Origin: Thermococcus sp.
Lineage (GTDB): Archaea; Methanobacteriota_B; Thermococci; Thermococcales; Thermococcaceae
DNA: 8,615 nt
NCBI GenBank assembly: GCA_027065835.1
Contig: JAMONK010000172.1
Span: 1 to 8,615, forward strand
Direction of reading: 5' to 3'
The translations under genes were made by a program, and so were the position numbers. Within the stretch, counting starts at the first letter, position 1. Each line of letters opens with the position of its first letter. The notes under the pieces are model-generated. The model was not told where the DNA came from and did not search any database. It was given only the letters and a program-made list of their open reading frames with translations. Positions 1 through 5,209 of this stretch are shown piece by piece.

Positions 1-168
1 TGAGAGGAGGGGATAAAAGCCGGCTATCGCTTCAAGAAGGACGGACTTTCCAGCTCCTGTCGGCCCGATGACGGTGAGGTAATCGTTCTCCTCGACCGAG
101 AGCGAGACGTCCCTGAGGTGGAAGTCCCCGAGGTCTATGCTCAGGTTCTCAACCTCTAACAGGACCAT
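1..168 (-). CDS. ABC transporter ATP-binding protein, molybdate/tungstate type (N-terminal part, cut by window edge)
   Basis: Only the first 56 codons are present; the gene continues past the left edge. The visible protein begins MVLLEVENLS and has a Walker A motif, GPTGAGKS, at residues 35-42, as in ModC/WtpC-type importer ATPases. The signature motif, Walker B and any regulatory C-terminal domain lie outside the window. It should hydrolyse ATP on the cytoplasmic face to drive oxyanion import through the permease encoded just upstream. The ATG at 168 is preceded by GGTGG with a 5-nt gap, and the start overlaps the permease gene by 20 nt, which implies translational coupling. Substrate is assigned from the binding-protein gene of the same operon. 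ATPase identity is firm; the Mo/W substrate is inferred. Confidence 0.88.
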   Translation of the reverse strand, partial: MVLLEVENLSIDLGDFHLRDVSLSVEENDYLTVIGPTGAGKSVLLEAIAGFYPLLS

Positions 169-946
169 GATCTCCACCCTCCAGCCGCTCGAAGAGGAGT
201 ATCGCGAGGAACGAGACGACGACAAGGACGATTCCGCTCGTTATTGCCATGCCGATGTTGCCGTAGGAGATGTTCAGGTAGAGCGTCACCGGCAGTATCT
301 CGGTGTTCATGTAGCTCCCACCCGCCAGGATGAGCACGGCACCGAAGGCACCCATCGCGCGCGCGAACGAGATTATAGTCGAAGCGAAGAGGCCGTTCTT
401 GGCCATCGGGAGCGTCACCTTCCGGAAGGTCTCGAACTCAGAGTAACCTAAGCTCCTCGCGACGAGCTCGTAGCGCGGGCTTACCCCCTCAAACGTCGTG
501 TAGATGACCCTGACGGCGTAGGGCAGTGCAGTGAAGAACTGGGCCACGACAATGCCGAGCTTCGTGAAGACCACCTTTATCCCGAGGGATGAGAACGCCT
601 CGCCGACCGCAGTCCTGCCGAAGAGGAGGAGTAGTGCCAGGCCGAGGACGAGCTCCGGGAAGGCCATCGGCAGGTCGAGAACCGACTTGACCGCGCTCTT
701 CCCTGGAAAGTCGAAGCGCGAGAGGGCGTAGCCTATAGGTATCCCCACTAGGATGACGAGAATTGTTGAGATTGAGGCCGTTATGAGCGAGAGCTTGAGC
801 GAGTAGACCATCTCCTCCGACTTCAGCGCCTCAAGGATTCCATGGGGCCTCGGCACGAAGAAGAGCGTCGCTATAGCCACGAAAAGGAAGAACGTAAAGA
901 GGAAGGCGACCGCAATCGTGACTCTCCTGAAGCTCAGCCATTCCAT
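149..946 (-). CDS. ABC transporter permease, ModB/WtpB type
   Basis: Integral membrane subunit of the oxyanion importer. From the ATG at 946 the protein has 265 residues with about six hydrophobic segments; the first is VTIAVAFLFTFFLFVAIATL. The cytoplasmic EAA coupling loop of importer permeases is recognisable as VARSLGYSEFETFRKVTLP, followed by the usual glycine-rich stretch (ARAMGAFGAVLILAGG). Length and layout match ModB/CysT-like BPD_transp_1 permeases. A GTG at 961 would add five residues (MGVQA). I prefer ATG 946 because it gives a 13-nt rather than 28-nt overlap with the binding-protein gene and puts a short charged lead before the first membrane helix, but the choice is not certain. 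The 3' end overlaps the ATPase gene by 20 nt. The family is clear; the exact oxyanion is not. Confidence 0.9.
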   Translation of the reverse strand: MEWLSFRRVTIAVAFLFTFFLFVAIATLFFVPRPHGILEALKSEEMVYSLKLSLITASISTILVILVGIPIGYALSRFDFPGKSAVKSVLDLPMAFPELVLGLALLLLFGRTAVGEAFSSLGIKVVFTKLGIVVAQFFTALPYAVRVIYTTFEGVSPRYELVARSLGYSEFETFRKVTLPMAKNGLFASTIISFARAMGAFGAVLILAGGSYMNTEILPVTLYLNISYGNIGMAITSGIVLVVVSFLAILLFERLEGGDHGPVRG

Positions 947-1746
947 GGCCTGAACCCCCACTTCTCCCAGATTTCGGTGTGGTTTGCTATGAACTCGTTG
1001 AAGGCCTTCGCAACCGCGAGGTGGCCGTCCTTTTCGGCACAGGTCGTCACGGCGGTTGGGATGGTTTTAATCGGGTTCTGCTCGCGCGGTATCTGAACCA
1101 CCTCGATTTTGCCCTTTGACTGGGCCCACGTCACCATATCCTCCCAGATTATCGCCGCGTCCGCCTGTCCGGTGGCGATGTAGATTAGGAGCTGGTTAAC
1201 CGTCGGGGTAAAGACCACCACGTTTTTACTCACGTTCTCCCAGAGGCCGTTCTTTTCGAGGATTTTCCTGGCGACCTTGCCGATGGCGCAGGCCTTAGGG
1301 TCGCCGAGAACGACCCTGACACCGGGCTTCGCGAGGTCCTTGAGGGAGTGAATTCCCTTTGGATTGCCCTTCGGAACCGCTATGACCGGGACGTGCTCCG
1401 TAACGTTGATGACGGTGTCGTTGAGGATGTACCCTTTCTTCATAGCCTGCTCCGTGTAGTACCAGGCCCCGGGGATGAAGACGTCGCAGCCGCAGGTCGT
1501 CTGCAGGACGCCAAAGATTTCGCTGCTCCCGCCGTAGTGCACCTCGACCTTCGCGCCGGTCTCGTTCTCGAAGAGGCTTATCAGCTCGTTCATCGGTTTC
1601 ATCAGGCCGGCACCTGAGCAGACGACAACGGTTTGACCCGAGAATGGTTTTTCGCTCCCGTGGTGACTTCCTGAGGCTATGCACCCGGCTCCTACAATAG
1701 CCCCTACGAGCAACAAAACCAGAACAATACCTGTAACGCCTTTCAT
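934..1746 (-). CDS. Molybdate/tungstate-type ABC transporter substrate-binding lipoprotein (ModA-like)
   Basis: Extracytoplasmic binding protein of 270 residues, first gene of the importer operon. It has a signal sequence of hydrophobic residues 6-20 and a lipobox-like VGAGC with Cys22, so it is probably lipid-anchored to the outer face of the membrane. ModA features follow: CSGAGLMKPMNEL near 43-55 (first oxyanion loop), YGGSSE near 71-76 (second serine loop), LGDPKACAIGKVAR near 147-160 and ATGQADAAIIWEDM near 191-204. Length is close to bacterial ModA (about 255-260) and shorter than Pyrococcus WtpA. Two oddities: Trp201 occupies the place where ModA proteins usually have the ligand-contacting Tyr (GIVYxTD), and a CGC pair (Cys85, Cys87) sits where ModA usually has a GAPAD-like stretch. 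The ATG at 1746 follows GGGTGG. The family is firm; molybdate versus tungstate versus another oxyanion cannot be settled from sequence. Confidence 0.88.
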   Translation of the reverse strand: MKGVTGIVLVLLLVGAIVGAGCIASGSHHGSEKPFSGQTVVVCSGAGLMKPMNELISLFENETGAKVEVHYGGSSEIFGVLQTTCGCDVFIPGAWYYTEQAMKKGYILNDTVINVTEHVPVIAVPKGNPKGIHSLKDLAKPGVRVVLGDPKACAIGKVARKILEKNGLWENVSKNVVVFTPTVNQLLIYIATGQADAAIIWEDMVTWAQSKGKIEVVQIPREQNPIKTIPTAVTTCAEKDGHLAVAKAFNEFIANHTEIWEKWGFRPWNG

Positions 1747-1830
1747 TAGACCACCCGAAAAGAGGTTCGGGATTCGAATTTAAACATTTGCGTAAATAGA
1801 ATGGTTTAAAATAAAATATTTTTATTTAAC
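1747..1830 (-). promoter_or_regulatory. Promoter/leader region of the oxyanion importer operon with AT-rich imperfect palindrome
   Basis: Upstream of the binding-protein start (reading the minus strand) there is a Shine-Dalgarno GGGTGG at 1756-1751, then an AT-rich block at 1804-1830. The block contains TTAAATAAA and TTATTTTAAA, both acceptable archaeal TATA elements. It begins GTT and ends AAC and is an imperfect inverted repeat, with about 9 of 13 symmetric pairs matching. Which TATA is used is uncertain. An oxyanion-responsive operator here is possible but not shown. Confidence 0.45.
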
Positions 1831-1965
1831 AAACGCTACGTACTTTTGGGTAAAGAGGTTGCTCATCGGCTACAGAGGGGTTCTCTGAATATAGTGGATT
1901 AAAAGGCCTCGGAGAGGTTTCGTGTGCTATCTCTATCCATTGTGCCAAAGGGAAAACATCATCAG
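1831..1965. other. Intergenic stretch without a recognisable gene
   Basis: This is the central part of the roughly 280-base gap between the divergent importer operon and the CGGC gene. I find no open frame with a ribosome binding site and no tRNA or rRNA. It contains one weak 5-bp hairpin (CAGAG-GGGTT-CTCTG, 1873-1887) and one stray TATA-like GGATTAAAAGGCC on the plus strand near 1897-1909 with no gene behind it. Confidence 0.5.
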
Positions 1966-1979
1966 CGAAAGCTTTAAGC
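1966..1979 (+). promoter_or_regulatory. BRE/TATA promoter of the CGGC-domain gene
   Basis: CGAAAGCTTTAAGC is a typical Thermococcales BRE (CGAAAG) plus TATA element (CTTTAAGC). Transcription would start near 1999-2001, about 27 nt before the preferred start codon. Immediately after the TATA box lies AAC-TTTTT-GTT (1981-1991). Confidence 0.6.
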
Positions 1980-2012
1980 CAACTTTTTGTTAAGATGTTT
2001 GTCTGAACATTC

Positions 2013-2018
2013 AGGGAG
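2013..2018 (+). promoter_or_regulatory. Shine-Dalgarno that decides the CGGC gene start
   Basis: AGGGAG at 2013-2018 directly abuts an ATG at 2019, leaving no room for initiation there, but is 9 nt from the in-frame ATG at 2028. The latter is therefore taken as the start. Confidence 0.55.
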
Positions 2019-2027
2019 ATGCCGAAA

Positions 2028-2465
2028 ATGGTGAAGATTGGGATTATAATTTGCGACCGCTACCGCACCTGCGCGGGCGGCAAGTGCTTCAGGGCGCTGA
2101 GGGAGCGCGAGGGAGCCTTTAGCATATACAAGGGCCAGGAGGTTGAGGTTGTCGGATACACCACCTGCGGAGGCTGCCCCGGAGGGAACATTGAATACGC
2201 TCCGGCGGAGATGAAGAAGAACGGTGCTGAGGTGATCCACCTCGCAACGGGCTTTCTGGTGGGCTATCCCCCCTGTCCCTGGATAGATCACTTCAAGCGC
2301 TTCATCGAGGAGAAATACGGCCTCAAGGTCGTCCTTGGAACCCATCCCATTCCGCAGAAATACTACACGACCCACAAAGCTCTGGGCACGTGGGACTCGC
2401 CCGATTGGGAAGAAAAACTGAAGTACGTCATCTGCGATGAGGCCACCAGGAGGAGATACGACTGA
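2028..2465 (+). CDS. CGGC domain-containing protein (putative metal-binding)
   Basis: Small cytosolic protein of 145 residues from the preferred ATG (MVKIGIIICDRYRTCAGGKC); an ATG at 2019 would add MPK. It carries the signature TTCGGCPGGN (45-54), which names the CGGC family (Pfam PF08821), plus other cysteines at 9, 15, 20, 83 (PPCPW) and 136, seven in all. The spacing suggests a metal or Fe-S site formed by Cys9/15/20 with Cys47/50, but this is inference. There is no signal peptide or membrane segment. The biochemical role of the family is not established as far as I know. The gene is probably monocistronic, with its own TATA box, and converges on the DUF364 gene 31 nt downstream. Family assignment is confident; function is unknown. 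Confidence 0.85.
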   Translation: MVKIGIIICDRYRTCAGGKCFRALREREGAFSIYKGQEVEVVGYTTCGGCPGGNIEYAPAEMKKNGAEVIHLATGFLVGYPPCPWIDHFKRFIEEKYGLKVVLGTHPIPQKYYTTHKALGTWDSPDWEEKLKYVICDEATRRRYD

Positions 2466-2496
2466 AAAGGCGGATGCCCTGATTGTACCTCTCCGA

Positions 2497-3246
2497 TCAT
2501 GGCACCTCCACCACGTACTTCCTGTTCCCGTCCTCAAAACCCTTGAATGAGCCGAGCTTGAGGCCGAGCAAGGCCCTCTCGATATCGACAACCTTCATCG
2601 CGGCGAGGTGTGTAACGCGCGTCCCCTCCAGAAACTCCGGGAGAAGTTGCCCCGTGGGACCTGTCAAGATGAAGAGCTTTGCCCTTTTAGCCCTGTCGAT
2701 GAGCATATCGACCGTTCCGTTTACCAGGCAGCTCGCACTCGCTATCACGGCGTCCATCCCGGGCAGTAGGTGGTACTCCAGGGCATCGCTGTAGGTCTCC
2801 TTATCCCAGAGCCTGGCGTTCCGTTCGAAGACGAAAACGTTGAAGCCCCTCCCGCGCAGGGCCTCGGCCAGCGGCGGCATGTTGCCTATTAAGGCCACTT
2901 CTCCCGTGTTCTCGGGCAGGAGCTCAAGAACGTCAACCCACTGGGCGTTGTCCAGGTCTATGTGGTACTGAGAGACCGCGTTTATGGCGGCTAGACCAAG
3001 GGTCCTCTCTATCACGTTCAGACTGTCGGCCCGCTCTATGAACCCCTCAACCGAGGGCTCGCTTATCGAATTCCTGTAGCGCTGAACTTCCTCCGGCAGG
3101 GTCATCGCAACCCCCAGCGCTTTACCTCTATGTCCCCTCACGAGAACCCACGTGTACGGCAGGGCGAAGCCGAAATCCACGAGTTCCATGCCATCGGCAA
3201 GCTCTAGGGCTTTCCTTTTGATGCGGTCCAGGAGCAAACCCACCAC
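2497..3246 (-). CDS. DUF4213/DUF364 family protein (putative heavy-metal chelation domain)
   Basis: Soluble protein of 249 residues. The N-terminal part (about 1-105) fits DUF4213, ending in the characteristic GLAAINAVSQYH region at 84-95. The C-terminal part (about 106-249) is a Rossmann-like DUF364 domain: VALIGNMPPLAEAL (117-130), VFVFERN (137-143), DAVIASASCLVNGTVDMLID (165-184), FILTGPTGQLLPEFL (192-206) and THLAAMKVVD (212-221). The family is labelled 'putative heavy-metal chelation' from structural work on a bacterial homologue; no reaction is established. The start is uncertain: GTG 3246, GTG 3243 and TTG 3237 are all in frame, with a GAGGGGTGGTG tract running through the region. The gene is divergent from the radical SAM gene, with which it shares an 83-nt promoter region, and sits among other metal-related genes. 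Family is confident, function unknown. Confidence 0.87.
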   Translation of the reverse strand: MVGLLLDRIKRKALELADGMELVDFGFALPYTWVLVRGHRGKALGVAMTLPEEVQRYRNSISEPSVEGFIERADSLNVIERTLGLAAINAVSQYHIDLDNAQWVDVLELLPENTGEVALIGNMPPLAEALRGRGFNVFVFERNARLWDKETYSDALEYHLLPGMDAVIASASCLVNGTVDMLIDRAKRAKLFILTGPTGQLLPEFLEGTRVTHLAAMKVVDIERALLGLKLGSFKGFEDGNRKYVVEVP

Positions 3247-3267
3247 CCCTCTATGTTCCGCCGTCCG

Positions 3268-3300
3268 GTATATGAAGGTTGCCTCAAAAGGCTTATACGT
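3268..3300. promoter_or_regulatory. Divergent promoter region between DUF364 and radical SAM genes
   Basis: On the plus strand CAAAAG (3285-3290) followed by GCTTATACG (3291-3299) is a BRE/TATA placing the start of transcription near 3319, a leader of about 10 nt. On the minus strand GTATAAG (3298-3292) or TCATATAC (3275-3268) could serve the DUF364 gene. The symmetric core ATACGTAT (3295-3302) could act in both directions. Confidence 0.5.
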
Positions 3301-3302
3301 AT

Positions 3303-3316
3303 TTAGGCTTACCTAA
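3303..3316. promoter_or_regulatory. Candidate operator, palindrome TTAGG-N4-CCTAA (copy 1)
   Basis: TTAGGCTTACCTAA is a 5-bp inverted repeat with a 4-nt centre, lying between the TATA box and the Shine-Dalgarno (GGTGGTGG, from 3321) of the radical SAM gene. The same palindrome recurs before the MinD-like operon, also 4 nt before its Shine-Dalgarno. Occupancy here would cover the region where polymerase opens DNA, so repression is the likely mode. The half-site TTAGG matches the DtxR/IdeR box. Confidence 0.6.
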
Positions 3317-3329
3317 TTCCGGTGGTGGT

Positions 3330-4277
3330 ATGATAGCATTCGGACCCGTACCTTCGAGGCGGCTTGGCCGCAGTCTCGGGGTGAACAACATCCCCGACAA
3401 AATCTGCACCTACGCCTGTGTTTACTGCCAGATAGGGAAGACCCTGAGGATGGAAATCGAAAGGAGGCCGTTCTACAGGCCGGAGCTGATCTTCAGGGAA
3501 GTCTCGGAGAAAGTTGAGGAAGCAACCGGGCGCGGCGAGGGGATAGACTACATCACGTTTGTACCGGACGGCGAGCCGACACTCGATGCTAACCTCGGAA
3601 GGGAGATAGACCTCCTTGGACAGCTTGGAATAAAGCTCGCCACCCTCACGAACGCTTCTTTAATCTGGCGTGAAGACGTGAGGGAAGACCTCCTCAAGCT
3701 GGACCTCGTCTCACTGAAGTTGGACGCCGTCAGCGAGGCGCTGTGGAAAAAGGTCGACAGGCCACATAAGAGTTTGAGCCTTGAGAAAATCCTCGATGGG
3801 ATGCTCGACTTCGGAAGGGAGTTCAATGGAAAGCTCGTCACGGAGACGATGCTCATAGATGATGTGGACTATGGTGGTGAGTTTGAGCGGATAGCCGATT
3901 TTTTAAAGGAGCTGAAGCCGGATAAAGCCTACATAGCCGTTCCCACAAGACCACCGGCTGAGCGTTGGGTGAAACCTGCCGTGGAGGAGACCGTAAACCA
4001 TGCCTTTCAGACCTTTGCGGAGTCCCTGGGTGAGGAGCACGTTGAGTACCTGATAGGCTACGAGGGCAACGCCTTTGCCTACACTGGGAACGTCGAGGAA
4101 GACCTGCTCAGCATCACGGCCGTTCACCCTATGCGTGAGGAAGCGGTTAGGGAGTTCCTGCGAAAGGCGAACGCGGACTGGGATGTGGTTGAGGGGCTTC
4201 TGGCCCGGGGCAGACTCATAGAACTTGAGTACGGCGGCAGAAGGTTCTACATGAGGAAGTTGAAGAGCAGGGAATGA
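3330..4277 (+). CDS. Radical SAM protein, COG0731 type, unknown substrate
   Basis: A 315-residue enzyme. Its N-terminus GPVPSRRLGRSLGVN leads into CTYACVYC, the CX3CX2C motif (Cys26, Cys30, Cys33) that holds the SAM-binding [4Fe-4S] cluster. DGEPTL (80-85) is the glycine-rich SAM contact and LTNAS (106-110) a core strand motif. The overall pattern matches the COG0731 group, which also includes the wyosine tRNA enzyme Taw1/TYW1, but this protein looks like a different subgroup, so I do not call it Taw1. The last 50 or so residues (HPMREEAVREFL ... LIELEYGGRRFYMRKL) look like a winged helix. The ATG at 3330 is chosen because GGTGGTGG lies immediately upstream; a TTG at 3279 in the same frame would precede the TATA box. 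The gene has its own promoter with a palindromic operator. The radical SAM call is firm; substrate unknown. Confidence 0.9.
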   Translation: MIAFGPVPSRRLGRSLGVNNIPDKICTYACVYCQIGKTLRMEIERRPFYRPELIFREVSEKVEEATGRGEGIDYITFVPDGEPTLDANLGREIDLLGQLGIKLATLTNASLIWREDVREDLLKLDLVSLKLDAVSEALWKKVDRPHKSLSLEKILDGMLDFGREFNGKLVTETMLIDDVDYGGEFERIADFLKELKPDKAYIAVPTRPPAERWVKPAVEETVNHAFQTFAESLGEEHVEYLIGYEGNAFAYTGNVEEDLLSITAVHPMREEAVREFLRKANADWDVVEGLLARGRLIELEYGGRRFYMRKLKSRE

Positions 4278-4290
4278 ACGGGATTATGCA

Positions 4291-4304
4291 CAAAATTTAA
4301 AAGG
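4291..4304 (+). promoter_or_regulatory. BRE/TATA promoter of the ferredoxin-MinD operon
   Basis: CAAAATTTAAAAGG contains a purine/A-rich BRE and the TATA element TTTAAAA (4296-4302). Predicted transcription start is near 4322-4324, giving a leader of only about 14 nt. It lies in the 59-nt gap after the radical SAM gene, so the MinD-like pair can be transcribed independently. Confidence 0.65.
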
Positions 4305-4306
4305 AA

Positions 4307-4320
4307 TTAGGTTGCCCTAA
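4307..4320. promoter_or_regulatory. Candidate operator, palindrome TTAGG-N4-CCTAA (copy 2)
   Basis: TTAGGTTGCCCTAA repeats the palindrome found at 3303-3316, again directly after the TATA box and exactly 4 nt before the Shine-Dalgarno. Extended to TTAGGTTGCCCTAACC it agrees with 14 of 19 positions of the bacterial DtxR box consensus TTAGGTTAGCCTAACCTAA as I recall it. It probably represses the operon; the regulator is not in this window. Confidence 0.62.
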
Positions 4321-4324
4321 CCCC

Positions 4325-4333
4325 GGAGGTGAG
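4325..4333 (+). promoter_or_regulatory. Strong Shine-Dalgarno supporting a TTG start
   Basis: GGAGGTGAG at 4325-4333 is a near-full complement to the archaeal 16S rRNA 3' end and is 3 nt from TTG at 4337. There is no ATG in suitable position, so the first MinD-like gene very probably starts with TTG. Confidence 0.75.
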
Positions 4334-4336
4334 AGT

Positions 4337-5209
4337 TTGCAGATAGCGGTGAGCGGTGGAAAGGGAGGAACCGGAAAATCAACCGTCGCGATCAACCTGG
4401 CAGTAGCCCTTAATAACCTTGGAATCGACCTGACGTTCGCTGACCTGGACGTTGAAGCACCGAACGACCACCTGCTCCTCGGCGTTGAACTCGGAAGTGA
4501 GGAACCGGTTATGCAGTTCATGCCGAAGTTCGACTACTCGAAGTGCACCAAGTGCAGGAAGTGCGCCGAGGTCTGCGAGGAGCACGCGATAATAACGCTG
4601 AAGGACGGGACGCCATTCCTCATGCCGAACCTCTGTTCGGGCTGCCGTGCCTGTGAGATAGTCTGTCCCGTTCCGGGGGCCATTCAGGAGGCTTTCCGCG
4701 TCATAGGGCATACATACGTGACGGAGACGCCCTACGGTTTTACCCTCGTCACCGGGAAGCTCAAGGAGGGTGAGGAGAGATCGATGCCGCTCGTCGTTGC
4801 GGCCAAGAGAAAGGCACAGGAGCTTCAGGAAGGGATTCTGTTTGTAGATACAGCCGCCGGAACAGGGAACACGGTTTCTAAGGCAGTAGAGTTCTCGAAT
4901 CTCCTCATAGCCGTTACCGAACCCACGCCCCTTGGAATCCACGACACGGAACTCATCCTTGAGCTCGGGAATCTTATGGAGATGCCCACCTGGGTGGTCA
5001 TCAACCGCTCGGACCTCGGTGAGAAGGAGAGGGTCTATGAGCTCGCGGATAAGTACGGGGCGGAGGTTGTTGCGGAGATCCCGTACAGCGAGAACATCGT
5101 GAGGAGCTACGTGGAGGGGAAGCCAGTGGTCCTGACGGAGTACCCCGAAGCCCGAATATTCAAGGGGCTTGCTAAAAAGGTTCTTGAATTCCTTGGGGGT
5201 GGTGAGTGA
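4337..5209 (+). CDS. MinD-superfamily P-loop ATPase with inserted ferredoxin domain (first of pair)
   Basis: A 290-residue protein, TTG start. The deviant Walker A GGKGGTGKST (7-16) and ADLDVEAPN (35-43) belong to the MinD/Mrp/NBP35 class. A ferredoxin module is inserted at about 68-115 with two CX2CX2CX3C motifs (Cys70/73/76/80 and Cys100/103/106/110), enough for two [4Fe-4S] clusters. DTAAG (171-175) is switch II and VINRSD (221-226) the nucleotide-base motif. This is the COG1149 architecture. Proteins of this type act as ATP-dependent Fe-S or metal-cluster handling factors and commonly occur as adjacent pairs, as in the Desulfovibrio orange-protein operon. Unlike its partner it has Asn (TGN) where the family typically has GC after switch II. 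Its TGA overlaps the next ATG by one base, so the two are surely cotranslated. Cytosolic; exact client unknown. Confidence 0.92.
   Translation: MQIAVSGGKGGTGKSTVAINLAVALNNLGIDLTFADLDVEAPNDHLLLGVELGSEEPVMQFMPKFDYSKCTKCRKCAEVCEEHAIITLKDGTPFLMPNLCSGCRACEIVCPVPGAIQEAFRVIGHTYVTETPYGFTLVTGKLKEGEERSMPLVVAAKRKAQELQEGILFVDTAAGTGNTVSKAVEFSNLLIAVTEPTPLGIHDTELILELGNLMEMPTWVVINRSDLGEKERVYELADKYGAEVVAEIPYSENIVRSYVEGKPVVLTEYPEARIFKGLAKKVLEFLGGGE

Noticed and set aside
1873..1887. Short hairpin CAGAG-GGGTT-CTCTG in the intergenic gap
   Set aside because: A 5-bp stem with no T-run and no adjacent gene end; expected by chance.
1974..2591. Antisense open frame of 205 codons over the CGGC gene
   Set aside because: It is opposite a recognisable family with good cysteine motifs and spans the start and promoter of that gene; no domain is visible.
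3279..3329. Upstream TTG start for the radical SAM gene
   Set aside because: It would lie before the TATA box and the ribosome binding site; the extra residues do not resemble the family N-terminus, which starts just before FGPVPSRR.
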